A DNA stretch of 64,000 nt from Virgibacillus doumboii. Its GTDB lineage: Bacteria > Bacillota > Bacilli > Bacillales > Amphibacillaceae. The stretch covers positions 682,001 through 746,000 of the forward strand of contig NZ_CADCWQ010000001.1 of NCBI RefSeq assembly GCF_902806455.1. Reading direction: 5' to 3'. Positions within the stretch are counted from its first letter, which is position 1; each line of letters opens with the position of its first letter. Positions 36,115 through 44,765 of this stretch are shown here, in pieces. The translations under genes and the position numbers were made by a program. A model generated the notes under the pieces. It was not told the DNA's origin. It made no database searches and saw only the letters and a program-made list of their open reading frames with translations.

Positions 36115-36966
36115 ATGCTGATTGGTGGAATTGAAGCTGGTGGAACTAAATTTGTCTGTGCTGTCGGTGATGAAGATGGAAAAATCATTGATAAAATCAG
36201 TCTTCCGACAGAAGGGCCGGATGAAACACTTCAGGCTGTTGAAGAGTTTTTTGCAAAATATCCGATTGAAGCATTAGGTGTTGGGAGTTTTGGCCCGGTT
36301 GATTTGAATGCTGATAGTGATACATATGGATCGATTCTGAAAACACCAAAGACGAAATGGAAGCATTTTGATTTACTGGGGAGGCTTAAAGCGGACTATT
36401 CTGTACCGGTTTATTTGGATAATGATGTCAATGTGGCTTGCCTGGGTGAATATTTATATGGCGCAGGGAAAGATAAATCAAGTGTGCTCTACATAACTGT
36501 TGGCACAGGAATAGGCGCAGGATTTGTGCAATACGGAAATACCTTTCAGGGCAACAATCATCCGGAAATGGGACATATTTTTATCCAACAGCGTGAAGAT
36601 GATCGATTTGACGGCATTTGCCCATATCATGGGAATTGTCTGGAAGGACTTGCCTCAGGACCGGCAATCGAAGCCCGGTATGGAGTACAGGGTAAAATGC
36701 TGCAGGATAATGCCGACGTTTGGGAGCTTGAAGCGTATTATTTAGCGCAGGCGATTGTGAACTACATATTGATTTTATCTCCGGAGCGGATCATTTTGGG
36801 TGGAGGAGTCATGAAGCAGACGAAGCTGTATTCAATGATTCGTGAAAAGGTTCTGGAAATGGTAAATGGTTATGTAGAAGTCGGAGATGTTGAAAAAATG
36901 ATTGTGGCTCCTGAACTGGATGATGAGCAAGGGATAAAGGGTGCGATGGCTCTTGCGTTAAGGTGA
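36115..36966 (+). CDS. ROK-family fructokinase
   Basis: Sugar kinase of 283 residues. The N-terminal phosphate loop is GGIEAGGTKFVCAV (residues 3-16). DNDVNVACLGEY, carrying the catalytic Asp, is near 102, and ITVGTGIGAGFV near 126. The ROK zinc region is GHIFIQQ...CPYHGNCLEGLASGPA (about 151-183), with His and Cys ligands visible. This pattern is that of ScrK/GmuE-type fructokinases. It is downstream of manA with AAGGAGGGG before its ATG. No terminator is obvious; a repeat array follows. Confidence 0.9.
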   Translation: MLIGGIEAGGTKFVCAVGDEDGKIIDKISLPTEGPDETLQAVEEFFAKYPIEALGVGSFGPVDLNADSDTYGSILKTPKTKWKHFDLLGRLKADYSVPVYLDNDVNVACLGEYLYGAGKDKSSVLYITVGTGIGAGFVQYGNTFQGNNHPEMGHIFIQQREDDRFDGICPYHGNCLEGLASGPAIEARYGVQGKMLQDNADVWELEAYYLAQAIVNYILILSPERIILGGGVMKQTKLYSMIREKVLEMVNGYVEVGDVEKMIVAPELDDEQGIKGAMALALR

Positions 36967-36990
36967 AGGGAGGGGAGGAGCACCCTCGAC

Positions 36991-37164
36991 GAGTAAGTCA
37001 GGACAGTCGACGCGCGAGTTTAGGTGCTTTTTGCGCGAGTTGAGGCGATTTCGCGCGAGTCGGGACAGTTGGTGCGCGAGTCGAGGCAATTTCGCGCGAG
37101 TTTGAGCAGTTGACGCGCGAGTTGATGCAATTGTTGCGCGAGTCGAGGTGATTGACGCGCAAGT
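36991..37164. repeat. GCGCGAGT array, about 8 units, 20-21 bp period
   Basis: The core GCGCGAGT recurs at 37012, 37033, 37053, 37074, 37094, 37115 and 37136. Degenerate end units lie at 36991 (GAGTAAGT) and 37157 (GCGCAAGT). Steps are 21, 20, 21, 20, 21, 21 and 21. Spacers vary around YGAGGCRATT. The array fills the gap between the convergent fructokinase and quinone oxidoreductase genes and is not a CRISPR, because the units are too short and have no unique spacers of constant type. Confidence 0.9.
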
Positions 37165-37187
37165 TAAGGCGATTTATAAGGAATCTA

Positions 37188-38165
37188 TCAATCCACCCTC
37201 AACACAATCTTTCCAATATTTTTATTGCTTTCCATATGTTCATGCGCCTGTTGGATTTGCTCGAAAGGGAATATGCGATCAACAACCGGCCTTATTTTCT
37301 CATCTTTAAAAAGGTGCAGTACGTTGGATGCAAAATCAGCAGTAAGGTCAGCTTTGTATTGGTCACTTCTCGGGGTAAGCAATGTTCCGGTAAGCTGAAT
37401 CCGTTTTGCCATCAGTTCCATTAAATTGACATGCTCGACTTCTGCTCCTCCCAACAGGCCAATCAGCACCCACCGGCCATCGACTTTTATACTGGCGAGA
37501 TTTTTTTGCCAGTATGATGCGCCGATGAAATCAAGAATCAGATCGACACCTTGATTATCAGTTGATTTTAAAACTTCTTCATCAAACTGCTGCTCTTTAT
37601 AATTAATACCTGCGTCTGCACCGAGTGACCGTGCGAAATCGAGTTTTTCTTTTGAGCCAGCAGTCGTAATCACCTTGGCGTTGCTGATTTGTTTTGCAAG
37701 CTGAGTAGCAGCTGTCCCTACACCGCTCCCGCCGGCATGGATCAATACTGTTTCGCCTTTACTTAACTTGCCGAGCCAAAATAACGTTTGATAGGCGGTC
37801 AAAAATACTTCGGGGATGGCTACGGCCTGTTCAAATGACAGATTTTCCGGGATTCGCATTGCCCGGTCGGCCGGCATTACAGCATATTCCGCATATCCGC
37901 CACCATTTACGAGTCCCATAACGGCTGTGCCTGGTTCCACATCCGTTTCCGCACCTGCTTCGTCGACGATGCCGGCAACTTCAACACCTAGAATCGGTGT
38001 GTCCAAATATCCGGCTTTATTTTCCCGATTTAATATGTCAGTTCTGTTAATCGCAGCTGCTTTTACTTTGATGAGTAATTCGTTCTTTTTGGGCTCAGGT
38101 TTTGGCTGTTCTGTGACACTTAATTGTTCTGCTCCACCCGGCTCTTTGACAATAATTGCTTTCAT
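37188..38165 (-). CDS. Quinone oxidoreductase-like MDR protein (zinc-free)
   Basis: NADPH-dependent medium-chain reductase of 325 residues from the ATG at 38165; AAGGAGG lies in front, and an ATG two codons earlier is too close to it. Features are the N-terminal KAIIVKEPGGAEQLSVTEQP, LGVEVAGIV near 60, the nucleotide-binding VLIHAGGSGVGTAATQLAKQ (about 140-159) and ITTAGSKEKLDFARSLGAD near 167-185. No zinc ligands are seen. It resembles human PIG3/QorA-type proteins, which reduce quinones or enals. It stands with the RNase H gene on the minus strand. Confidence 0.88.
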   Translation of the reverse strand: MKAIIVKEPGGAEQLSVTEQPKPEPKKNELLIKVKAAAINRTDILNRENKAGYLDTPILGVEVAGIVDEAGAETDVEPGTAVMGLVNGGGYAEYAVMPADRAMRIPENLSFEQAVAIPEVFLTAYQTLFWLGKLSKGETVLIHAGGSGVGTAATQLAKQISNAKVITTAGSKEKLDFARSLGADAGINYKEQQFDEEVLKSTDNQGVDLILDFIGASYWQKNLASIKVDGRWVLIGLLGGAEVEHVNLMELMAKRIQLTGTLLTPRSDQYKADLTADFASNVLHLFKDEKIRPVVDRIFPFEQIQQAHEHMESNKNIGKIVLRVD

Positions 38166-38177
38166 GATCATCCTCCT

Positions 38178-38570
38178 TCATTTTTGCTTTTGAATTGCTT
38201 GTCTTGCCAGCCTGTCTGCGTGGCCATTCTGTTTTTCGGGAATCCATTTGATAAAAAAATATGAAAAACTGCCCGCTGCCTTGCGTATTTCGGCTAGCAT
38301 TGGGATAAAGCGTTCGTTTTTTGTGAAACCTTTTTCGATTACATCGACTGCAAGTTTTGAGTCTGATCGGAATGACAAAATTTCGCCGGGGAACTGCTTG
38401 TTACAGATTTCCAGCGCTTTTAAAACAGCATGAAATTCCGCTTCATGGTTGGACATTTCACCAAGCGGAACAGAATATTCATATTTTTGTCCATTCGCCT
38501 TGATATAAATCCCGGCTCCACTGATTCCAGGGTCTCCGCTTGAGGCACCATCAGTGTAAACTTCAATCAA
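38178..38570 (-). CDS. RNase HI-family protein
   Basis: Predicted RNA-DNA hybrid endonuclease of about 130 residues. The active-site acids can be placed as Asp in VYTDGASSG, Glu in NHEAEFHAV, Asp in FRSDSKLAV and the final His/Asp in HADRLARQA. The likely start is the TTG at 38570, with GAAGGGGG upstream. An ATG at 38591 lies on the other side of that site and would give 137 residues. It resembles Bacillus YpeP/YpdQ rather than the essential RnhB/RnhC. The stop is 12 bases before the oxidoreductase start, so the two may be co-transcribed. Confidence 0.85.
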   Translation of the reverse strand: MIEVYTDGASSGDPGISGAGIYIKANGQKYEYSVPLGEMSNHEAEFHAVLKALEICNKQFPGEILSFRSDSKLAVDVIEKGFTKNERFIPMLAEIRKAAGSFSYFFIKWIPEKQNGHADRLARQAIQKQK

Positions 38571-38815
38571 TAGAATTACTGCCCCCTTCATCTAGGAGTT
38601 GGTTGGTTTTATTATAACAAAAAGATATAGAAAATCCTGAAATTGCAGTTTGTTTACCATGCTTATTTTTATTTATTATATAGTAATAATGCTATTTTAA
38701 GAAAGTGCATCTGACCGAAAATTGAAATTTAGCTAATAGCGTTTAAAATCTTTTCAAGGTATAATGGAAGCAAATAAGAGAGACGTTGAGTTGAGAATGG
38801 AGGGGAGGGAAAAGC

Positions 38816-39265
38816 ATGGAAGAAACATTGAAAGAAATTCTCGATAGGATGACAGAATTGCGTAATGATGTAGGTGGAATGCGTACGGATTTAAATGGAC
38901 TGCAAGCAGATATGGGTGAAATGCGTACGGACATTAATGGCTTGCAAAAGGATATGGGGGAAGCGCGAATAGATATAAATGGTTTGCAAAAAGACATAGG
39001 GGAAGTACGAATAGACATAAGTGGTTTGCAGACAGATATGAAAGGTGTACGTACAGACATAAACGGCCTGAGAACTGATGCAGGTGAATTAAAAGAAGGG
39101 CAAATCAGGCTGGAAAATAAACTATCTGAATTGAATCAGGATGTGGTAAATAACCTCGGTGAATACACGGAGATGGTTGATAAATATGTTGATGATAAGA
39201 CAGAAGCTCTGAATAAGAGAGTTTTTAAAGTTGAATCACAGATAGAAACGATAAACAGACAGTAG
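38816..39265 (+). CDS. Coiled-coil protein with 14-residue tandem repeats
   Basis: A 149-residue, highly charged helical protein. From about residue 22 it carries five tandem 14-residue units of the form MRTDINGLQKDMGE, matching a 42-bp repeat in the DNA (about 38879-39090). The unit is two heptads long, so the whole protein should be a continuous coiled coil. There is no signal peptide or membrane helix. GAGGGGAGGG precedes the ATG. The function is unknown; similar proteins are often loosely annotated as phage tail or chromosome-segregation-like because of the coils. Confidence 0.75.
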   Translation: MEETLKEILDRMTELRNDVGGMRTDLNGLQADMGEMRTDINGLQKDMGEARIDINGLQKDIGEVRIDISGLQTDMKGVRTDINGLRTDAGELKEGQIRLENKLSELNQDVVNNLGEYTEMVDKYVDDKTEALNKRVFKVESQIETINRQ

Positions 39266-39300
39266 AGTTAAATCTTTAGATGGGGACGGTGTGAAGATTT

Positions 39301-40179
39301 ATGCTTTCAAAGAAATCCACTATTGGACTTATCGGTACTGGAGTTATGGGAAAAAGTATGGCGCGGAATTTGCAAAAGGCCGGATATTCGACCAGTGTGT
39401 TTACCCGAACAAAAGAAAAAGCCCATGAATTATTAGAGAATGGTGCTGCCTGGAAGGAGTCGGTTGCCGAATTAGCAAAAACATCTGATGTTATCATCAC
39501 AATGGTCGGTTATCCGTCAGATGTGGAGAGGGTTTATTTTGGCGAGGATGGAATAATCGAAAAAGCCAAAGCAGGTACATATGTGATTGATATGACAACA
39601 TCCAAGCCGGCTCTTGCCACGGAAATATTCCAAAAAGCTAAAGAAAGAAATATCCATGTATTAGATGCGCCTGTATCCGGTGGTGATGTTGGAGCGAAAA
39701 ACGGGGCGCTCGCCATCATGGTCGGCGGTGAGCGGGAAGTGTTTGATGAAGTTCTTCCTTTATTCGAAGTTATGGGTGAAAATATAGTTTTGCAGGGCGA
39801 TGCCGGTGCCGGTCAGCATACTAAAATGGCAAATCAGATAGCGATTGCCACGAATATGATCGGTGTTTGTGAAGCAATTGTCTATGCCAAGAAAGCAGGG
39901 TTGGATCCATCACGTGTCCTCGACAGTATTTCAACGGGTGCTGCAGGCAGTTTTTCTTTATCAAAATTGGCACCACGAATGCTTGAAGATGACTATGCCC
40001 CAGGATTCTATGTGAAGCATTTTATTAAGGATATGACGATTGCATTGGAATCTGCACAGGAAATGGGATTATCGACGCCGGGACTGGAGCTTTCCCTAAA
40101 ATTGTATAAGAGGCTTGCGGAAAAAGGGGAAAGTGACAGTGGAACGCAGGCGTTGATTAAGTTGTTTGAAGAGAATTAA
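39301..40179 (+). CDS. 3-hydroxyisobutyrate dehydrogenase-family protein
   Basis: Beta-hydroxyacid dehydrogenase of 292 residues, NAD(P)-dependent. The Rossmann motif is IGLIGTGVMGKSMARNLQ (residues 8-25). The substrate-binding DAPVSGGDVGAKNGALAIMV is near 122-141. The catalytic Lys is in GAGQHTKMANQIAI near 168-181, where the family consensus is GxGxxxKxxNN. It resembles YkwC of Bacillus. It is convergent with a decarboxylase/ThDP-enzyme pair, so it could share a pathway of small hydroxy or keto acids, but the transcripts are separate. The substrate may be 3-hydroxyisobutyrate, tartronate semialdehyde or glyoxylate. Confidence 0.87.
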   Translation: MLSKKSTIGLIGTGVMGKSMARNLQKAGYSTSVFTRTKEKAHELLENGAAWKESVAELAKTSDVIITMVGYPSDVERVYFGEDGIIEKAKAGTYVIDMTTSKPALATEIFQKAKERNIHVLDAPVSGGDVGAKNGALAIMVGGEREVFDEVLPLFEVMGENIVLQGDAGAGQHTKMANQIAIATNMIGVCEAIVYAKKAGLDPSRVLDSISTGAAGSFSLSKLAPRMLEDDYAPGFYVKHFIKDMTIALESAQEMGLSTPGLELSLKLYKRLAEKGESDSGTQALIKLFEEN

Positions 40180-40180
40180 A

Positions 40181-40212
40181 AAGACGAAGGGGAAAGCTCT
40201 ACCCCTCGTCTT
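40181..40212. terminator. Bidirectional terminator hairpin
   Basis: AAGACGAAGGGG (40181-40192) pairs with CCCCTCGTCTT (40202-40212) with one bulge. It lies between convergent genes and overlaps the last codons of the minus-strand gene. Confidence 0.7.
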
Positions 40213-40579
40213 GTTCGTTAAATATTCTATCGGCCATCTGCATTGCCTGGACGGCTTTTGGGAACCCGGCGTATCCTGTTAGGTGGATGATGATCTCGAC
40301 AATTTCCTTTTGCGTCAAACCAATCTTTAATGCTGCACGCAAATGAACTTCAAGCTGTTCAAAAGCCCCCTGTGTAATCAATGAGCTGAGTGTAGCAATT
40401 TGCCGTCGCTTTAGTGGTAGTGCATCCCTTGTATATAGGCCACCAAAGCCGAATGAGACAATCATATCCCAGAGATCGGGTGACATTTCCTTCATTCTTT
40501 TCATTTCATTAAGTGTTTCTTCAGGGAACATTTCTTCCATTGTATCGATGCCTGCGTCGTATCTTTTATTATTTTCCAT
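40199..40579 (-). CDS. Carboxymuconolactone decarboxylase-family protein
   Basis: Small helical AhpD-like fold protein of 126 residues from the ATG at 40579, behind GGGGAGG. Upstream in-frame ATGs lie inside the previous gene. It includes the family's RRQIATLSSLITQGAFEQLE and TQKEIVEIIIHLTGYAGFPK segments. The CxxC of peroxidase-type members is absent, which favours the decarboxylase-like or uncharacterised branch. It begins one base after the stop of the ThDP enzyme, so translation is coupled and a shared pathway is likely. Confidence 0.85.
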   Translation of the reverse strand: MENNKRYDAGIDTMEEMFPEETLNEMKRMKEMSPDLWDMIVSFGFGGLYTRDALPLKRRQIATLSSLITQGAFEQLEVHLRAALKIGLTQKEIVEIIIHLTGYAGFPKAVQAMQMADRIFNEQDEG

Positions 40580-40580
40580 T

Positions 40581-42215
40581 TTATTGCCTCCCCATGGTTG
40601 GTGGGATTTCGTTTTCATCAACTAACACTTCCACAAGAACCGGTTTGTTCGTTTCGTTAATCATATGTAACGCAGTCCCGATTTTATCTGCTAATTCAGA
40701 TGGATCCAGACATGTGAATGCTTCAAGTCCCATCGATTTGGCAAAACCTGCTGCATCCAGTGGAGTTTCATAAACACCGCCGATCGATGTGCCGATCATT
40801 TTCTGCATTCCTTTTTCCACCATGTCCAGCCTTCCATTATTTAAAACAATGAACAAGACAGGTGAATCATAGTTATATGCAGTTGAGAGTTCGGTTCCGT
40901 GCATGAACATACAGCCATCACCGGCTAAACAGACAATCGTTTTGTCGGATGCGGCCAACCCTGCGCCGACAGAATAGCCGATACCATTTCCCATTGCCCC
41001 GAAAATATCGTCAAAGAAGTAAGTTCCGGGTTCATAAATATCATAGTGCTGAATGCCGTAGAACGAGTGGCTGCCGTCATCACCAAAAACAACCGTATCA
41101 TCTGGCAGGGCATTTCGCATGACTTGTAATGCTGAAACTGCTGACATGCGCTCTCCAGGATTATTTTCCGTTACTTCAAATTCCCGCTTAGGCGTTAAAA
41201 ATTCTGCGCTGTTCGGTTCGGGCTTATCTTTCAAAATTGCACGCAAGTTGGACCGAATATCCCCAAGAACAGGAGTAGTCGGCACATTAATCGATTTGCC
41301 GACAAACGTCGGATCGTAATCAAAATGAATGATTTGCTCCGGATACATTTCTTCCGTCACAGCGGGTATTGACATGTCACTCAGTTTTGTTCCGATTACG
41401 ATTAATGTATCAACACCCTTGTTGAGGTATTCCGTCGCTTCCACTGTACCGCCCAGTCCGAATGCCCCCAATGATAATTTATGGTTAGAGATAAACGTGC
41501 CTTTTCCGCCTGGTGTTGTGATAACTGGGATGTTCCACTGTTCAGCAAGCTGCTGCACTTCTTTATATGCCCTGCTGGAGTGGACACCTTTTCCTAAAAA
41601 TAACAGTGGACGCTTGGCTGCACTTATTTTATCAACGACACTATCAAGGTCAGGAGAAATCATTTCTTTCGGTTCCGGCAGTTCCAATTCAAATGGCTCG
41701 ATTTCTTCCAGTAAAATATCAAACGGAATGTTCAGATGAACAGGACCTTTTACACCAGATATGGCTTTTTCAAGCGCATGCTGGAGGTACATTTCCAGTT
41801 TGTCGCCCCGCTCGACCCGGGCACTGAATTTCGTTACCTTTTCGAACATATCCACCAGATCGGTCCCGAAAAGACTGGAGTCCTGTCCCATTCCTTTACC
41901 CGTATCTTTTACCGACGGATGGCCGGTGATGATCAATAATGGTACATTGAATGCTTTTGCCTGACCGGCAGCTGTAAATAAGTTGGTACCACCGGGTCCT
42001 GATGTACCTACAGCCACCCCAAGTTTCTGGTTCATCAATCCATAGCCGCCTGCTTCAAACCCACCACCTGATTCGTGTTTGCTTAATACAAACTCGATAT
42101 CATAGTTTAATAGTTCAAAAAGGATGGGGGAGACAGCCTTGCCGGGAATTCCGAAAAGGTGCTCAATCCCCCAATTTTTAAAGTTTGCTGCTAACACAAA
42201 TGCTGAAGTTTTCAT
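40581..42215 (-). CDS. Thiamine-diphosphate-dependent enzyme (acetolactate synthase-like)
   Basis: ThDP enzyme of 544 residues with the three-domain POX/AHAS layout. The N-terminal PYR domain has the activating Glu in SKHESGGGFEAGGYG (about residues 46-60). The central domain includes KRPLLFLGKGVHSSRAY near 197. The C-terminal PP domain has the cofactor motif GDGCMFMHGTELSTAYNYDS (about 437-456) closing with NNG. No regulatory-subunit gene is near, so it is not the biosynthetic AHAS. Oxidative or carboligating 2-keto acid conversion, such as glyoxylate carboligase-like or pyruvate oxidase-like activity, is possible. Confidence 0.85.
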   Translation of the reverse strand: MKTSAFVLAANFKNWGIEHLFGIPGKAVSPILFELLNYDIEFVLSKHESGGGFEAGGYGLMNQKLGVAVGTSGPGGTNLFTAAGQAKAFNVPLLIITGHPSVKDTGKGMGQDSSLFGTDLVDMFEKVTKFSARVERGDKLEMYLQHALEKAISGVKGPVHLNIPFDILLEEIEPFELELPEPKEMISPDLDSVVDKISAAKRPLLFLGKGVHSSRAYKEVQQLAEQWNIPVITTPGGKGTFISNHKLSLGAFGLGGTVEATEYLNKGVDTLIVIGTKLSDMSIPAVTEEMYPEQIIHFDYDPTFVGKSINVPTTPVLGDIRSNLRAILKDKPEPNSAEFLTPKREFEVTENNPGERMSAVSALQVMRNALPDDTVVFGDDGSHSFYGIQHYDIYEPGTYFFDDIFGAMGNGIGYSVGAGLAASDKTIVCLAGDGCMFMHGTELSTAYNYDSPVLFIVLNNGRLDMVEKGMQKMIGTSIGGVYETPLDAAGFAKSMGLEAFTCLDPSELADKIGTALHMINETNKPVLVEVLVDENEIPPTMGRQ

Positions 42216-42236
42216 TTCTCTGTAGCCCCCATTAAA

Positions 42237-44465
42237 TTATTTTTCTACTTCTATATAATTCTCTTCGAATTCTTCAACAGGTACTGGCTTGCTAAAGTAA
42301 TAGCCTTGTGTTTCGTCGCAATTATGTTCTATGAGAAAGTCCAGCTGTGCTTCGGTTTCCACTCCCTCTGCAATCACCTGCAGATTAAGGTTGTGGGCCA
42401 ATGTAATAATTGCTTTTACGATGATTGCATCGTTATTATCTTCTATTATTTCCCTGACGAATGATTTATCCACCTTCACATAATCTATCGGATAATCTTT
42501 CAAATAGTTTAATGAGCTGTAACCTGTACCGAAGTCATCGATACTGACTAAAATCCCAATTGCTTTTAATTGCTCGAGCGCCTTCAGTGAATACTCATAT
42601 TCCATTGCCATGTATTCGGTAATTTCGACTACAAGACATTCCGGATCAAGTCCTGTTTGATCCAAAACACACTCAATGTATTTAACAAGATCCTGGGTGA
42701 TGAATTGCTGGGTTGATAGATTAACTGCAACTTTTAATGGTTTCATCCCGCTGTCCTGCCATTTTTTATTTTGGGTACAAGCTTCCTGGATTACCCACTC
42801 GCCAATTTCTGTGATCAGCCCACTTTCCTCAGCCAATTTAATAAACTTATCAGGAGAAAGGAGGCCAAGCTTCGGATGCTGCCATCTGATTAACGCTTCA
42901 ACACCAACCAGTTCACCGGTTTTGTTGTTGATTTGCGGCTGATAATGCAGCACAAATTCATTATTTTCCAATGCTTTTCGTAAATCAGCTTCAAGGCGCA
43001 GTTCCTCAACCTTATCCACCAGTAATTCCGACGTGTAAACGACGTAACGGTTTTTGCCCAATGATTTCGCCTGGTACATCGCGTTATCCGCATATACCAT
43101 TAGTCGCTCAGGTGTTATCGGATAGTCGGGATAAATGACGACGCCGATACTGGCAGTCGTATGTATTTCACTGTTTGCGACTTGAAATGGATCATTAAAC
43201 TGATCCAAAATTTCTTCCGCTTTTTTTACAACGTAATCATCATTCTCAAAATCCTTAAGAAGGAAAATAAACTCGTCACCACCCATTCTGGCAATCAAAT
43301 CATTTTCCCCAAGACATTTTGATAATCGCTTGCTTACTTCATTCAGGAATTCATCTCCGTTTGAATGACCAAAGTTATCATTAATTACTTTAAATCGATC
43401 AAGGTCGATAAATAACAGCGCCAGGTTTCTGTTATATCCAGCTTGCTTCTGATCGATCAGTAATTCAATTTCCTTCTTAATATATCTTCTGTTTGGCAGA
43501 TTAGTAAGATCGTCATGATAGGCTAGGTAGTTATATTTTTCCTGTAACAGGTATCGGTCGGAAATATCCCTGAACTGCCCAAAGGCACCAACCATTTTAT
43601 CTTCTTCATAGATAGGCTGCGCATCAAACAGGCACACAACCCGTTCGCCGTTGTCATTTGTAAACTCGAGTTCTTCGTTTTTAAATATAGCTTCCTGTTC
43701 GATTACTTTTTTAAAATAATTCCCGGTTAACTGGGACTCCTGGATATTTTCTCCTATAACAGATTCTTTACTGTTGCCGGAGATCTTTTGGGCGAAATCA
43801 TTAAACTCCGTCGTGATTCCTTTTTCATCGGTGATAACAATCCCATTACTTGTTCGCTCAAGCATGATTTGATTCATGACATTCAACTTTTTGTTTTGTT
43901 TCCGCAGCAGCAGTTCTCTTTCAATCGAATCAACAGCCTGTGACAGCATGAGAATGAACAACGGGTTGTTATATTGAATCGGCATCATGATTGAAACACT
44001 GCCAAGCAGATTGTTGTCATCTGTGTAGCGGAAAGCAGTGCCATAACAGGCCATACTGTAGAGAGGTTTGTGGTAATGATGTTCGCCTATTAAAGTCACG
44101 GGATGTTCTTGTTGCAGGGCCATTGTTACAACATTTGTTCCAGTATCTTCCTCGACGAAAAGGCTTCCTATTTTAATCCCAAATTGTTCAATGGTAGACT
44201 TTATTGTTTCGTCACCGACAATATCCAGTAAGTATCCATTGGCATCAGAAATAACGATTAGTATTGGTGTTCCCTTTAATGAATCCAACAGCTTGTTTGA
44301 AAAAAAGCTTACAACTGATAGAATCTCGTTATAGGAATTTCTCTTATCCAGTAACTCATTTCCGGTTAAAAACGTTTTCGGACGGGCAATCACATCCGGA
44401 TCCATTCCCATTTCCCTGCACTTACGTTTCGATTCAGTTATGTAATCAGGTTCTACGTTTTGCAT
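42237..44465 (-). CDS. GAF-PAS-GGDEF-EAL cyclic-di-GMP protein
   Basis: Cytoplasmic signalling protein of about 742 residues; the ATG at 44465 is favoured because GGAG lies eight bases upstream, and a GTG at 44474 is also possible. The N-terminal 200 residues resemble the GAF sensor of AcoR-type sigma-54 activators (ILIVISDANGYLLDIVGDE). A PAS domain lies at about 205-320. GGDEF has an intact active site, MGGDEFIFLL, with LIDLDRFKVINDNFGH upstream. EAL has the EALIRW signature, DDFGTGYSSLNYL and EGVETEAQ. Both cyclase and phosphodiesterase motifs look intact, so the net activity is uncertain. No sigma-54 interaction domain is present. Confidence 0.92.
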   Translation of the reverse strand: MQNVEPDYITESKRKCREMGMDPDVIARPKTFLTGNELLDKRNSYNEILSVVSFFSNKLLDSLKGTPILIVISDANGYLLDIVGDETIKSTIEQFGIKIGSLFVEEDTGTNVVTMALQQEHPVTLIGEHHYHKPLYSMACYGTAFRYTDDNNLLGSVSIMMPIQYNNPLFILMLSQAVDSIERELLLRKQNKKLNVMNQIMLERTSNGIVITDEKGITTEFNDFAQKISGNSKESVIGENIQESQLTGNYFKKVIEQEAIFKNEELEFTNDNGERVVCLFDAQPIYEEDKMVGAFGQFRDISDRYLLQEKYNYLAYHDDLTNLPNRRYIKKEIELLIDQKQAGYNRNLALLFIDLDRFKVINDNFGHSNGDEFLNEVSKRLSKCLGENDLIARMGGDEFIFLLKDFENDDYVVKKAEEILDQFNDPFQVANSEIHTTASIGVVIYPDYPITPERLMVYADNAMYQAKSLGKNRYVVYTSELLVDKVEELRLEADLRKALENNEFVLHYQPQINNKTGELVGVEALIRWQHPKLGLLSPDKFIKLAEESGLITEIGEWVIQEACTQNKKWQDSGMKPLKVAVNLSTQQFITQDLVKYIECVLDQTGLDPECLVVEITEYMAMEYEYSLKALEQLKAIGILVSIDDFGTGYSSLNYLKDYPIDYVKVDKSFVREIIEDNNDAIIVKAIITLAHNLNLQVIAEGVETEAQLDFLIEHNCDETQGYYFSKPVPVEEFEENYIEVEK

Positions 44466-44507
44466 ATATTTCACTCCAAAGAAATTTCCTATTTATTCTA
44501 ATACTTT

Positions 44508-44537
44508 AATATAAACCAAAATCACGAATTCTGTCAA
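44508..44537 (-). promoter_or_regulatory. Sigma-A promoter for the GGDEF-EAL gene
   Basis: On the minus strand TTGACA (44537-44532), 18 bp, then TATATT (44513-44508), about 43 bp before the start codon. Confidence 0.7.
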
Positions 44538-44632
44538 TTTGAGTCGAAAGATTTATAGATAGGTATTCGGTGGGGCAAAGGAACAGGGCCTCATTAGGAG
44601 CTTGTCCCTGTGTCTTCTTGTCATGTCGAATC

Positions 44633-44661
44633 TTGAAAACGTTTCCTCGCTATGGTAAGAT
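44633..44661 (+). promoter_or_regulatory. Extended -10 promoter overlapping a cre-like site
   Basis: TTGAAA (44633-44638), 17 bp, then TGGTAAGAT with -10 at 44656-44661. TGAAAACGTTTCCT (44634-44647) matches the cre consensus except at the final base and covers the -35. Catabolite repression of the DUF3870 gene is therefore plausible. Confidence 0.7.
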
Positions 44662-44765
44662 AACCCTATATTCTCTGAAAGTGTTTACATTCCATAATGG
44701 TCATTTACCTTTTCCGGGTAAATCCCCATGTGGAGTCTGGTGGCCTTTCAAGGAGTGGACAAGCG

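Noticed and set aside
36991..37164. The GCGCGAGT array as a CRISPR
   Set aside because: Constant cores are only 8 bp and the period is 20-21 bp; there are no 24-37 bp repeats with unique spacers and no cas genes.
38741..38765. Sigma-B type promoter (GTTTAA ... GGTATAAT) before the coiled-coil gene
   Set aside because: Spacing between the two boxes is about 10-11 bases, shorter than the 12-15 usually required.
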